Assembly: GCA_964059195.1 (NCBI GenBank)
Contig: CAXKWD010000005.1
Span: 149,263,265-149,327,264, forward strand
DNA: 64,000 nt
Direction of reading: 5' to 3'
From: Ectobius pallidus
Taxonomy: Eukaryota > Arthropoda > Insecta > Blattodea > Ectobiidae
Shown: one piece after another, positions 1-11,702 of the stretch
Layout of the letters: the number at the start of each line of letters is the position of its first letter
Position numbering within the stretch: position 1 is the first letter of the stretch
Notes under the pieces: model-generated
Told to the model about the DNA's origin: nothing
The model's database searches: none
What the model saw: only the letters and a program-made list of their open reading frames with translations
Position numbers and translations under genes: made by a program

Positions 1-354
1 CGTTTCAGTTACCAGCATCTGGAATTCCATCCCACATAATGTCAGAGGCTGTCAAACGTTGGGACAATTCAATAGAAAAATCAGTAAATTAATTCAGGAT
101 AATGTTATTTAATTTTTTGTTTTTGTCTTAAGCCCAAAAATTTCCTTAGGGTGTAATTTATAAAATTATCAATCTAATTTTGTATTCAATTTTGTATTCA
201 AGATTACCTTGTAACATAATTGTAATTAATTTAATTTTAGGTTCAACTGTCTTATATTTAATTATATGTATTTGTATTTTTAACTGTAATTTTTTGACTG
301 GCAAAGCGGAAGAGAAGGTCAAATGGCCTTAGCTCTGCCAGGATAAATAAACGA

Positions 355-407
<53 letters not shown>
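1..407 (+). pseudogene. LINE family A, 3' end (RT ORF tail, 3' UTR, ATT tail)
   Basis: Positions 2-112 read in one frame as the last 36 residues of a non-LTR retrotransposon ORF2. The segment with SIWNSIPHNVR is the 'WNSLP..(I/V)R' block that closes many CR1/Jockey-type ORF2 proteins; the stop is TAA at 110-112. The 3' UTR follows, with a conserved terminal module near 300-350: a GGAAGAGAAGG segment, a short hairpin (AAGGTC/GGCCTT), CTCTGCCAGG and ATAAATAAA. It ends in an (ATT)n tail at about 355-407. The 5' part lies beyond the window edge. The same module recurs at 22,535, 40,328 and 59,358. Clade assignment is inferred. Confidence 0.7.
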
Positions 408-1636
408 CTATAGATTTGGTCAATGCTAAATACTTTTAAAATCGGAATTTAACATGATAGTTACCATAATATATACATATATGCATTTTCTCTTGTTCTG
501 GGAATTCTCGTAACACTGCGCTATAGCCTAATATTCCATCAGTTTGGTATCTGGCTAAAATTTTCATGGAAAGTGGAAAGGCAGCAGACCTTACGATAAA
601 ACTGGAACCAAGACACGTACAAGGCACATTCCAGTGGTGCAATATCTCCTCCTTCACGTTTCGAGGCAGCTTTATGCTTAGAAAATTGATCACCATTCCG
701 TTAACGTAGAGTACAGCAGGGACTCGAAACAGCTGATATATCATTTTTGTGTCATTTCACCATCGCTATCTCCATTCTATTGTATGCAGTTTGGCAGGAA
801 ATTTATACCTGAATGCCTCACTGGATATTCTACTCTGAAGCAAGTCGAGTTCCACGAGTACGTTGTTTTTCACAGTACAATAGACTGTATAGGTCTACAC
901 AAAATTCAACGACAAAAGCTACTTTTATGCAAATTCATGCGCTTCATATCCGTAAAATTTGCATTACCTGCAGTGAAGATGTCTTTATTATATGCACGTC
1001 ACATCTCTACTAAAGACTAGTCACATTACTATGCGAGGAAATTAATTAGAGCCGAATATTAATCCTTAATTAGCACTCGAAATGTTCACCGTACACCAAT
1101 TAGTCATTTATGTTCAAATATAAAGTAAATGGAATATTTTATAGCACATGTTTATTATGTTTATTAATATTATTTCTCCATTTACTTCTTTTATTAGCTT
1201 ACAGCATAATCGAAAATCAAATACGAGGGAAGTAGCATTTAAGGCGATGATACTATGATATGTTGTATGTCACGGGAGATTGTGGTATTTCTAGTACTGT
1301 ATATGGACACGTCATTTGGTAGCATTGTGGTGTACGGTTATAGGAATAGACGCGTTGATAATTCAGTTGTGAATCACCCGCCATGCAGAATGGATATGAC
1401 AAGATGTGAACATGCTGGAAATGTGACAAGAAAACTGACGACGAGTTTCTGTAGCTTAAATTTTTACTCGCTTGAAGAAATTTTAATTTTCGCTATTTTC
1501 CCGAAAATTTTGTATGCGTATACTAAGAGCTAATTTTTATTTTAAACATTTTTTTAGCAAAAATAATATGAAGAGTAGTTATTAAGCCAGTTATCGTTTG
1601 CACAAACTCAGGCTTTTATAAGCATTGCGTGACGAA
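408..1636. other. No recognised gene; weak ORF on minus strand
   Basis: No transposon boundary or recognisable protein is seen. A 102-codon frame on the minus strand (436-744) has a mixed, protein-like composition (for example LPRNVKEEILHHWN) but matches no family I know and could be chance or part of an unknown exon. Positive-strand frames at 784-1020 and 1255-1533 look random. Confidence 0.3.
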
Positions 1637-2044
1637 TCTATATTAATAAAAGGAAGTGTCTGTCTTCCTTCTGTCTGTCTGTCTGTCTGTCTGTCCGCGA
1701 TGCCCGGCGAAATCTACTCAACGCAGAGATCTGAAATTTCAAACATAGGTGGACTGAAGGGTCGGAAAATGCACCTCGAAGCCGGAATTTTAATTTTGCT
1801 TCCGTTCATGAGTTATGAGTGAAAAACGGGCAAAAAACGTGCATTTTTTGCGTTTTCGAAGCATCAGTTTTCTGTTATACATTTCAATGTCAAATCAATT
1901 ACAGTTGGATTTGGCTATTTTTGTTATACCTTGGACATAAAACCATCGCGATCGCTTGAATGTTGTAGCTCACGCTGGTCTATTCATTTGTTTATAATGT
2001 CAAGACACGCAGACATATGAAATTTTCAACCTACACCGAAGAGG

Positions 2045-2077
<33 letters not shown>

Positions 2078-2322
2078 AGAGGGATAATCAATATAGGCCT
2101 AAATATGGTCAAACGTTGTTCGATTTGAACGAAACTCACAAAACAGGGGTTTGCTGAGCCAAGGACCTTGAATCTGAGGTCGCTTTTACCAGGCGACGCT
2201 ATCTAATCGTGGTATGTAGTCCACGGGATTTTGTGTTAATAAATATAATGATTTAACTATTATGCTCTTAATTTTTAAATTTTCAAATAATTATCGTGGG
2301 CGAAGCCGCGGGCACATGCTAG
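1637..2322 (+). mobile_element. Non-autonomous Helitron-like element H1
   Basis: It begins TCTATATTAATAAAAGG directly after an A and ends in a GC-rich hairpin (GGGCGAAGCCGCGGG), a short spacer and CTAG, followed by T. Helitrons start with TC, end with a hairpin plus CTRR and insert between A and T without target duplication, so all three signals fit. The interior has a (CTGT)n run near 1671-1696, a (TTA)n run near 2045-2075 and no transposase ORF. Its 3' half is shared with the elements at 6774 and 61,408. Confidence 0.75.
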
Positions 2323-5049
2323 TAATACATATTTGCACGTGGCTGAAACAACTGAATATGCACTCACCGCAATACAGACTGTTATTCTATACCACAGTGT
2401 AAAGAGAGAAAGTTGCATCGCCCATGCTTGGGGACAGAGAAAGTTATGTGTCATACATTATGTTTATAAAGAATAAAAATAAATTGATCAGCATATCGTA
2501 CGTGGTTCGAAATTCTGAAACTATCTGCGAAAAATACAGTAACATCAAACTTGTAGGACTGGATATCAAATTTAATTTGAAGATCAGCAATGAAAATGAA
2601 CAGAAAAATGATTGATTACGATCAGAATGGACATGAAATATTGCGCTTCTGTTATAGGATGCAGTGATTAATCGTTCAATTTATTGACAAGTAGAAACTA
2701 AAATAAATTGTGGTTACTCTTATCATATGTCTTCTCTCCTCTGCACAATTTAACCAGTGAATGAAATTTCTCTTTCATAAATAATTCTTCAGCTGACGTG
2801 AAAGAAGTTCTATTCAATGTAAAAAATACGTAATATTATGTTGTTAATGCTAAGTGAATAATTAGATGCCCACCTTCCGTTCTTTCACTGGTAAGATCCG
2901 GGATCAAATCCCGATCAATACACACAGAATGGTATTTTCTATTCGCCTATGCAATCCTACGATCCATCCCTAATAAATTAGGAGTAATCGCCCTAGTTGG
3001 GGCTTAGTAAGTATGGAGTAGGCTAAGTACTCTAAATTGGGGCTTATATCAATTGCCATCCTATTCCTTTAACCTTTATATAAATCTAACTTCCGTAGAA
3101 TACAATTTTACCCAATCAATCAAATCACATTTTGAAGAATAGCTAGATTGGCAATTCGATCTTATAAATTTACAGGTATGTTAGCTCATGTTATATGCCA
3201 ATAAATGTTGAAACTTTATATATGGGGATTATATCCATTGCACTTCTCTGCCATGTTAGACAATTTACAATTGCTGGAAATTCGGAATAACTGTGTTAAG
3301 CTGGTGGAATATTTTGAAATCTACATTGACTACAATTATTATTTTAATCAACCGTTTAATTTAAAAACACGTCACACAATTTTATTTTAACACATAAAAA
3401 TAACAATTTTATTCTACACTTAACTGAGAATTGCTTCTGACTTCTTATCTGAGTTCTACTGGATGTAGTTCAGAGTTTGCGTAAGATTGAAAACCTCTAT
3501 CCCAATATACACTAGACTAGACGTATCCAATAACCAAGCCAGCAGTAACCCACTTGACGCCTTGGCAATATCCAGGAATTATATTCATAGGAGATCGTTC
3601 CCGGTAAGCTAAAATCTCATATGAGAGAGATATCGTTAGGAAGTACATAACCCACCCGTCATATTCAACACATTCACAGCAATGGGGGTTATATTATGTT
3701 TATTAATAACATAACCTTGTCTCTTCGAAAGCTTCTTTCTTAATTATAGGAATGTATACTGCAAATTTTATGCTATTTTCAATCGTAAACATTGTTTAAT
3801 AGAACTCTCTGCTTCTATGTAAAGTTTTATTATTATTCATTATTGTTACAAAGATAATACAGGAAATCACCTGACGTCAATGTCATTCACTTCCCTTTCG
3901 TACAAATTAATAATTATAATTTTTCTTAATTTTAACCACCACAAATACTATTATTATTACTACTACTATTATCGTGTACCTATTAATCAATTATAATATT
4001 TAAGATAACATAAATAAATGTTTCGGCAATAAAAGTTTGGTCCATAAAAGTTTGGTCCATGTTTTTCACATAAGCACAATCGTAAGCCAAAACATAATGT
4101 TTAGTTTCGCTGTAAACATTACTTACGAAATTAATTTCTCTCCATTTAAAGTCTGCAATTCCTTATCACAGCGAGGATGATTCATGGTATGTAAACATCC
4201 AATTTGGTATGTAAACATCCAATTTGGAATTGCTTTTACGTCTGGGGAAACTAAGAAAAAATCCATGTCGAATTGGCCGGCCACGGGATTTGAACCTCGG
4301 ACCTCCTGAATGCGAGTCCTTCAAACGTTTTGAAATTTTTATTGAACTGAAAGAAATAATTCAGGGGATTCCTTGATCCCATAATCGTAATTTTAAAATT
4401 TTAGTTGACCATATTCCAGGTACAAACGAACATCACGAGTTTGCATACTTCACAGCTAATGAGACCAAATTTTTAAATTGATTTATGGTTATGGAAATGT
4501 ATTGATATTATTATGGTCTGCTATAGTTACTTTACGTAAATGTCGGCAACAAAGACAAATAAACTTCATTAATACTCACCATGAATATGGAGTACATTTC
4601 ATTAAATACTGCAGAAAACTTATCTTCGAATCGTAATTTCATTTTTAATTGTAGATATCTGACTAGGTTACTTAAAAGCAATTTTCATTATAACTTGCAT
4701 AGGCCTATTCTCGTGTTAGCCGAGAAGAAATAATTACACTTTATATGAGAGTCTTCATAAATTAGTTTGAATTCCAGATCCATAATTACAATTTTAACTT
4801 GCTTCTTCGGAAAAAAATAAATACTGTAATATGTTTTGCCTTTAGAGGTATGCTTATTTTCTGTTTGTGAATTGTTTTTCAGTAATTAATTTAATTGTTT
4901 TCTTTTGTTTCAGGTAAGTTGATATCTTGCTTCGGAAAACACATGCCGAGATGAAGGATACATTTTTATTGTAAGTTCTGTTTGTAAATATTCCTTTAAT
5001 TGTAAATTGGGTGTAATTTTTCAGAAGGTAAACGAGCATTTCTTTTAGA
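2323..5049. other. Intergenic, no gene recognised
   Basis: AT-rich noncoding sequence. It contains short tandem duplications (AAAGTTTGGTCCAT near 4036-4060; TATGTAAACATCCAATTTGG near 4177-4226) and a SINE-like promoter remnant (separate entry). ORFs of 60-63 codons here look random. Confidence 0.6.
4200..4325 (-). repeat. tRNA-derived SINE, family B (fragment)
   Basis: On the minus strand the segment contains a B-box-like GGTTCAAATCC followed by CGTGGCCGGCCAATT and a stretch ending near CCAAATTGGATG. The same order is found on the minus strand at 63,470-63,655, so it is a dispersed family. The A-box side is poorly preserved or lost upstream. The polymerase III promoter assignment is from motif only. 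Confidence 0.5.
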
Positions 5050-5262
5050 TTTATTTATTTAAGGTCGCTTTTTAACAACCAGGGTTTCCAGGGACCACAT
5101 TCATTAATACATTAATCATTAATATTGAGTAAGTGGTACAAGAAGTAAAATATCTAATATATATATATGGTAAATTGAAATTTAGTAAAAGAACAACACA
5201 TTAAATATAAAACGGAATGGAAGTAATTTTGCAACTATCAACAAACTATGAATTAAGTTAAC
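5050..5262 (-). repeat. LINE family B, 3' UTR copy 1
   Basis: Read on the minus strand the copy ends in a hairpin (GGTCCCTGG... pairing toward GCGACC in the better copy) followed by TTAAATAAATAAA. About 200 bp match the copy at 39,971-40,172, including ACAAGAAGT and CAAACTATGAATT words. No coding part is visible. The layout of a terminal hairpin plus A-rich simple tail suggests a non-LTR retrotransposon 3' end; that is inference. Confidence 0.55.
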
Positions 5263-6050
5263 ATTGTGTATATATGATAAACGAGCATTTACTACAGGAG
5301 GAAGATTAGCGATATTTATACAGTATTAATCAATTTCATGTTTCCAGTGTTATATATTGTAGAATTATTAAAATGTATAGAAATATCCGCCTAATATACC
5401 ACCATAAGAAGCAACGAAATGAAGCAATCAAGAATATAACTATTGAATTAAAAAAACACACTTTTTGAATGGTAGTTTTATTATATTATCTGTTATAATA
5501 GTATCTTATGATGCAATTTTTAAGTCTAAGTTCAGGCTATATTGAAATAATAACTGAGCTCACTATTATTTCCAGCAAAACTCTTCAATAATTGTATTTT
5601 ATTGTCTTACGGTATAATAAATTTGTGATGTCTAAAAGTTAAAATTATTATGTTTAAAAATTAAATTGTTTGATAATAAAATATACATTCAATGTTTTCC
5701 GTCAAAATACACCGATGTCGATATCACCGTGACACCGACGGTTACCGCCGATCGAACTTCGATGACCTAGTGATCGTTTTTCTCGAACTACGGTACTAAT
5801 GATACCATCACACTTATGTTCGCTGTCCGCTCTTTAAGACTATACTTCCCCAGAGCTAAATACGAATATTAGCACCTGAGCCTTTCTAGTCTCTCTCTAA
5901 ACTCAAATTACGAGCACAAAAGCGTAATAATAGCGATTTCGCTGGAAACATTTAGTAAACTTTAAAAAAAAAAACTGGAACTCATGTAACTTGATGCTTC
6001 CTCATCTAATATTGACCATCTAAAGGAAGAAAGTGAGGTATTAGATGGGA
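5263..6050. other. Intergenic, no gene recognised
   Basis: No ORF, terminal repeat or known motif is evident. A slightly GC-richer patch around 5700-5800 has no clear structure. Confidence 0.6.
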
Positions 6051-6116
6051 GAGCAGTAGAGAGAGAGAGAGAGAGCAGTAGAGAGAGAGAGAGAGCAGTA
6101 GAGAGAGAGAGAGAGC

Positions 6117-6178
<62 letters not shown>
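6051..6178 (+). repeat. (GA)n microsatellite with GCAGTA interruptions
   Basis: A GA dinucleotide array is broken in its left half by regularly spaced GCAGTA words, then runs uninterrupted for about 58 bp. The low-complexity Ser/Leu ORF predicted on the minus strand across it is an artefact. Confidence 0.9.
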
Positions 6179-6182
<4 letters not shown>

Positions 6183-6773
6183 GTAAGTGAGATTCTGGGA
6201 AAGGGAGAGGTATGTTCTCAGTTCGAAAGGCGGGCTGCTCAATATTTTACACCGGTAATCACTCAGGGAATGAATGGCGCTGTTTTTTTCACCCTCAAGG
6301 TCTGGAGATTGAATCTCAGTGTTATTGGAGTTCACTTTGTTCTCAATCACTGCTCTTATTCTACCGGTCAGCACATAAGCTTTCGTCCTTCTCCCTATAG
6401 CCTACCTTTTCCTTATAGCAATAAGCAGGATGAATTTTAGTGTTGACAAGTAAGTTATAGTGAAGCTTTGTTACATTTTCAAAGAAATGGGTACTCTTTT
6501 AAATTACTAATCCGTATGATTAAAAATTTTATTGCATTATTAGACTAAATTATAGACAACAAATACCTTTACTCAAGAAATATCTACGAGATATCCTCAG
6601 AAGCAAATCACTTTTAATTTTTATGTAGCCTATTTATCATTTAAATCTTTCCTTATCATTTTGCAAAATACCTGGAATGTTATATTCGTATAACTTTCCG
6701 TGCTGTTACTACATGCTTTGATTTCAGTACCTTTATTTTCTTTATATTCTGAACGCTCGCGAACATAAAGTGA
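6179..6773. other. Intergenic, no gene recognised
   Basis: No convincing coding sequence, structural RNA or element boundary is seen between the GA array and the next Helitron-like element. Confidence 0.6.
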
Positions 6774-7362
6774 CTAGCATGTGTCCGCGGCTTCGCCCAC
6801 GATAATTATTTCAAAAATTAAAAATTAAGAGCATAATAGTTAAATCGTTATATTTATTAAGACCTAGATCACGTGGACTACATACCACAATTAGATAGCG
6901 TCACTTGGTAAAAGCGACCTCAGATTCGAGTTCCTTGGTCCAGAAAACCCCTGTATAGTGAGTTTCGTCCAAATAAAACAATGTTTGACCATATTAGGGC
7001 TTACAACATTCAAGCGATCGCGAAAGTTTTATTTCAAGGTATTACAAAAATAGACAAAGCCAACTGTAATTGTCAAACTTCCATTTAATTTAATTCCAAA
7101 CCCATCTGAAACCCACTGGCAACAATATGTTTTAATGTCAAATGTGATTCGGTTTCGATAATTCTGTGTAAGAAGGGATTAAGTATTCTCAAAAACATAT
7201 GATTTTCGGCATTTAAAATCAGAATTTTTTAAAATCCTTTTTGGTGAGCACCTACATTATGAAACGAAGGTACTGTCAAAATTCCACGTCTCTACCTGTT
7301 AGGCCTATAGTTTAGGCTCTACGTTGATTCCTGTCAGTCAGTCAGTCAGGACAAAGCCTTTT

Positions 7363-7412
<50 letters not shown>

Positions 7413-7416
7413 GAGA
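6774..7416 (-). mobile_element. Non-autonomous Helitron-like element H2
   Basis: On the minus strand it starts TCTCTTCTATATATATA after an A, has the block AAAAGGCTTTGTCCTGACTG with a (GACT)n run, and ends with the hairpin GGGCGAAGCCGCGG, then ACACATGCTAG and T. The 5' half matches elements at 9045-9901 and 61,050-61,407, while the 3' half matches 1637-2322 and 61,408-61,933. The switch lies around the CAATTACAGTTGG word. An internal (TA)n run (7360-7410) sits near the 5' end. No ORF of note. Confidence 0.75.
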
Positions 7417-7522
7417 TATCTTAAAATAAACCCCTTAAAATGCGCGAGACTCAATTTCTCACGAAAATTATAAATCCTTAATTATTGAAATAACTCATTT
7501 TCAACAGATAAGGGTTAATATT

Positions 7523-8970
7523 AAATATTTAATACACTATTCCACCTTTACCCTTAACATACAATATACAACTTATTATGAAAATGCATTTCGGCGTATG
7601 CTGCGCCATCTTCAGTTCAAATAAGATATAATGAACACCACAATTCTTCTCAAATAATGTTGTTTATAAAATTTTGTTAATTGGTAACCTAGGTCACCGT
7701 TGTAGTCAAGTCAAATAAATGATTTTGGTCAATTATGTTTTCATTAAGGATGTTATTTCTGTTCTTATAAATTTGAAAGTTTTCCAAGGTATTTCCACAG
7801 TATAGTATAACAGTAGCGAAGCTCTAATGAAAGGAAAATGCATCCTTTTGACAGATCGTGCGACACTAGCACCCCAAGAGGCCAGCAGGATGGAACTAGC
7901 AAACAGCCATTTCCAGCATTGGAAAGATACGAATATATGGCTGTATTTCTTCTTATTTTAAAAATTACTAGAACGAGATTATTACCGGAAAGGCATACTG
8001 GTGAACTCACCAAATCATAGACTTTATGGTAATATAAAGAAGTTGTAGTTTCAAGATCGATGACATTGTATATCTTATAAAGTATCAGACCGGTTTCCGT
8101 CCACCTTATAAGCTACTTCCCTACGACAAATCTTCAAGAATTTAATTGACCTACTACTAACATATACTGTACTTACACTGAAAATTCTGACAAATAAGAA
8201 AACTTAATAATTTCAATAAGCATGTAGTAGTACTAGTTCAGAAATTAGGGGGGAAGTTAAGTTCTATAGGCATATAGCCCGATATGGTCAGTATCAGATG
8301 CAATAGCAAAACACTTTTGTCTTTTTCTTCATTTTGTTAAACACGATAAATTATTAAAAAGTAAAGGATTAAACACGTTATCTTTATTCTCGACAGTTTA
8401 ATTTTGTTAAATTCAATTATATAGGCCTAACATAACCTCGTGTTAAAACATTTTCAAAATTAGTTGGGTCAGGTGGGGTATTTGTAAATAGGCCTATATA
8501 TTTAGAAACCTTTCCTTCGTTAGGATATTCATTTATGATATACATATAAAAATAATTAATTGTATACAGCATTTACAAGCCATTTTCTGCTCCTAAAATT
8601 AAAAAAATAGGAGTAAATACACTAGTATGGATGCAAGCATGATAATCACAAATTTGGAATTTAATTTCACAAATAACTGTTTTTGCTTACCTCTCAGGAT
8701 CTTTAGGGAACCCGAAGAAAGATAAATCGGGAGAATTCCTTTGGCTGTTGGTGCAATTTATAGCACCACAAGCATTTCCATAAAATATTATTGACATTTT
8801 CCATAAGCAACAATGTAACAGATTGTGTTGTCTCTCGCTCACCGCTACGAGCGCTGCAGTCGCGCCGGTTGAAAAAAACTGTATGGAGCTTCGCTACTGT
8901 TATACTATACTGTGGTATTTCGTTGTATATTGTATGTTAAGGTAAAGGTGGAATAGTGTATTAAATATTT
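7523..8970. mobile_element. Small inverted-repeat element (MITE), interrupted by a nested transposon
   Basis: The left arm (about 7523-7572) and right arm (about 8922-8970) are near-perfect inverted repeats of about 48 bp sharing AATACACTATTCCACC and TTAACATACAATATACAAC. Without the nested insertion (7795-8915) the element is roughly 300 bp. Inside the left part is TTTCGGCGTATGCTGCGCC followed by ATCTTCAG, a motif also present in the TIR element at 39,091-39,485. No target duplication was resolved. Confidence 0.6.
7795..8915. mobile_element. Nested DNA transposon with 30-bp perfect TIRs, TATTT duplication
   Basis: Terminal inverted repeats 7795-7824 and 8886-8915 are perfect over 30 bp, beginning CCACAGTATAGTATAACAG. 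Both sides are flanked by TATTT (7790-7794 and 8916-8920), consistent with a 5-bp target duplication. No transposase frame exceeds about 80 codons, so it is non-autonomous. A 5-bp duplication and a CACAG-like end are reminiscent of Transib, but this is a weak inference. It sits inside the MITE at 7523-8970. Confidence 0.7.
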
Positions 8971-9044
8971 TATAAATCCTTGCCGGACTGCGAAGAAAAT
9001 AGTTAACACAATGATTAAGCTCATAGTTTATTTCTTATACCCTA

Positions 9045-9901
9045 CTAGCTTAAAAGACCCGGCGTCGCCCGGGTTTTGTATTTTGTAATTGGAAATTAGC
9101 TTATGAAGGATTTTCAATTTTAAATTATAGGTCCTTATATAGGCATTTATAATTTGAAATAGGAAGAACGACTTATTACACTCAAACTATTCCCTCAGAA
9201 AACGCTTGATATAGTTTTTTATGGCTCATAGAGGATCTAGAATTTTGCATCCCATCGCTTGTACAGTGCACAGCAAGCCTGGTAGAGGTTTAAATAAGAA
9301 GAAACAGAAATTCCTGTAACATAAAATTATAATATCGAGGCGGGAAATTTCCCACTCTTATGTTACCATAAAGCCGTTTTGGAGATGAAATTAAACAGAA
9401 AGCATTATCACTTTCATACTTTTCTCTCAAAAAACCTGCGATATAATATAATAATATACACATTACCATACCTCGTTTTGTTTTCTCTATGTCCAGGGTA
9501 GAGAAAGTTATGTGATTCCATTATTTTAGTGGATTTCATTCTGTAATATTTATTTATAACATGAATTATTTTGATAACTTCTCTTATTTGTCAAAAGTGC
9601 ATTTCATTTGTTTTTTCCAAGCCCACCTGATACCATTTGGCAACAATATATTCTGTGATTTGGAATGGATAATTCTATGTAAAAAGGGATTAAGTATTTT
9701 CAAAAACATTTAATTTTTGGCATTTAGAATCAGAATTTTTCAAAATCCTTTCTTAGTGAGCACCTACATTATGAAACGAAGGTACTGTCAAAATTCCAAG
9801 TCTCTACCTGTTATAGTTTAGGCTGTACGTTGATTCCTGTCAATCAGTCAGTCAGTCATTCATTCAGTCAGTCAGGACAAAGCCTTTTATATATATAGAG
9901 A
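9045..9901 (-). mobile_element. Non-autonomous Helitron-like element H3
   Basis: On the minus strand it starts TCTCTATATATAAAAGG after an A and ends with the hairpin CCCGGGCGACGCCGGG, then TCTTTTAAG and CTAG before a T. Its 5' half matches H2 (the GTCCTGACTGACTGAC block and following about 150 bp). Its 3' half matches the large elements at 47,541 and 49,719 (TATTTTGTAAT, GGAAGAACGAC words). It is therefore a mosaic of two families. No ORF. Confidence 0.75.
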
Positions 9902-10567
9902 TTCTATTTAAAAAAATCCCTTTAGGCAGGCCTACAGGCTGAGGTAGATTTCGAAGTGCTTTTGGTTTAATTTATTATCGCTGCGCAGCACTCTTCTTTT
10001 TTAGCCTTGGCATGGCAAAACCTGCAGTAAAGAGGAAGAGCCTACAATCATTTGTTTTAACAACAAGAATAGGATATAATATTCTGGGAGGCGGTGCGCA
10101 AGATCAGCAATGAATAAAATTAGCAAAGCCGCTAAACAAGACAAAATTATGATATAATAATTCTTTTAAGTGTTAATCAAACATTAAAATATCGCGTCAT
10201 ATGAGAGCTATCAAGAAACTATTTATTGATTTGTAGAGTATTCATCAAGAGCTTTTCAACGATACCCCACATGACGTGGTTTCAAAAGTTTCGAATTTTC
10301 ATCCCCCACCCCCACCCTCACTCGAACCCCCGAATCGTTGGTGTCACTGTGAACTCCATAGGGAGTACTCTAATTTATTCAAACAAAGTTTCCCTCTATA
10401 CTTCATAGGGGCCGAGATATAAATTTTTTTAAATTTCAACCCCCTCCCCCGACCACCCTCTTGGGCCAATTTTGCTCATTAACGAACTTGTCCGAACTAT
10501 TGGGCCTAGAAACAACATATTAAAATTTGGTTCAAATATCTTCAAAATTACGGCCGCTATCGTGTAA

Positions 10568-10620
<53 letters not shown>

Positions 10621-10803
10621 TCACAAAAAAAATTTTGGAACGGGCGGTGGTTTCGTACTTAGGGGAGCATGAAACGTAAAGATATGAAAGAATTTTTCGA
10701 AAATCATGACATGGTATCCATTGCAATAGGTAGATTTTTCTTCGAAATCTACGTAAAAGAGTTCGTGGAACGCGCCACGCGACAGAAGTAAAACTTTATT
10801 TAT
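9902..10803. other. Intergenic; (TA)n microsatellite, C-rich tracts
   Basis: No gene recognised. A (TA)n array lies at about 10,569-10,616. C-rich tracts near 10,301-10,325 and 10,439-10,460 alternate with AT-rich sequence. The surrounding text has a repetitive look but no boundaries could be set. Confidence 0.5.
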
Positions 10804-11290
10804 TTATGTATTTTCTTCAGTTTTCCTTCTCTTTGTCACTTTCATCCTCTCACGGTATCCTCTTTCTCTTTCTGCAATTGATTTCGGGTTTTTAAAGTCT
10901 GTGTGTGCCTTTTTATGAGAATTATAGTTTGTATAAAGCAAAATAGATTTTACCATAGGTTCACACGTATCAGTTCTATCATGCACTTCACTTACTGATG
11001 CTTCACGAGCATTTTCTAATGCTATTCTTCGTGATCGGCTTTCTCTCTTGCGTTCTGCTGCAGTTTTGGCCGTTACACTTCATGTATTTTCTTCAATTTT
11101 CCTTTTCTTTGTCACTTTCATCCTCTCACGGTATCCTCTTGCTCTTTCTGCAATTGATTTCGGTTTTTTAAAGTCTGTGTGTGCCTTTTTATGAGATTTA
11201 TAGTTTGCATAAGGCAAAATAGATTTTAATATAGGTTCATACGTATCAGTTCTATCATGGACTTCATTTAAAATCGTATGCGTTTTCTGC
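10804..11290 (-). pseudogene. Decayed ORF with tandem ~90-residue modules
   Basis: On the minus strand two copies of one module lie head to tail, about 273 bp apart. Each reads EVHDRTDT(C/Y)EP, then KSIL.Y.NY.SHKKAHTDF, then PKSIAER.RGYRERMKV and a Lys/Arg/Glu-rich end with EENT. The join is in frame except for a TGA right after EENT, followed by SVTAKTAAERKRESRSRR, itself a diverged echo of the SIAER..RER segment. DNA identity between the copies is high. The module resembles basic, Arg/Lys-rich linker repeats seen in some transposon-borne proteins, but I do not recognise the family. Either a once longer repeat protein decayed, or a noncoding tandem duplication kept an open frame by chance. 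Confidence 0.45.
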
Positions 11291-11308
11291 TACGACTTTG
11301 TTGATTAT

Positions 11309-11467
11309 AGTGCTGTTCAACTTTTTTCAAAATGTACACAGTCAAACGAAAAGAAAGATGCAGTGTAATTCTCGAGAAGGCGGTGGCTAGTGCTGTTCAA
11401 CTTTTTTCAAAATGTATACAGTCAAACGAAAAGAAAGATTCAGTGTAATTCTCGAGAAGGCGGTGGT
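11309..11467 (+). repeat. 80-bp tandem duplication
   Basis: Two adjacent 80-bp units beginning TAGTGCTGTTCAAC and containing TCTCGAGAAGGCGGTGG differ at only a few positions (for example GTACACAG versus GTATACAG). No coding potential is seen. Confidence 0.85.
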
Positions 11468-11619
11468 TTTAACACACTTTACCAATGTCGGATAATTTAT
11501 TTAAATTTTGGATAAGCTTAATCATTGAGTTGGATCATTGAGTTTATTGTTTTAATTTTTGGATGTTTTAATTTTTTTAAGTTTTGGAAATTTGTATTTT
11601 TTAATTTTGGATTTGCGCG

Positions 11620-11702
11620 GTAATCAACCTCCGGGTTCCATAAAATAGATAATATACCTTTAGATTGCTTAGGAATTGTCTATTGCCATTGAGGAAGTAA
11701 TG
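11620..11702 (+). repeat. LINE family C, 3' end fragment
   Basis: The segment CTCCGGGTTCCATAAAATAG through CTATTGCCATTGAGGAAG matches the stop codon and 3' UTR of the decayed reverse-transcriptase copy at 59,511-60,120 (there read from the minus strand). Only the extreme 3' end is present, consistent with severe 5' truncation. Confidence 0.65.

Noticed and set aside
1671..1696. (CTGT)n as a separate satellite feature
   Set aside because: It is internal to Helitron H1 and short.
6006..6374. 122-codon Ser/Leu-rich minus-strand ORF
   Set aside because: It is created by the (GA)n microsatellite.
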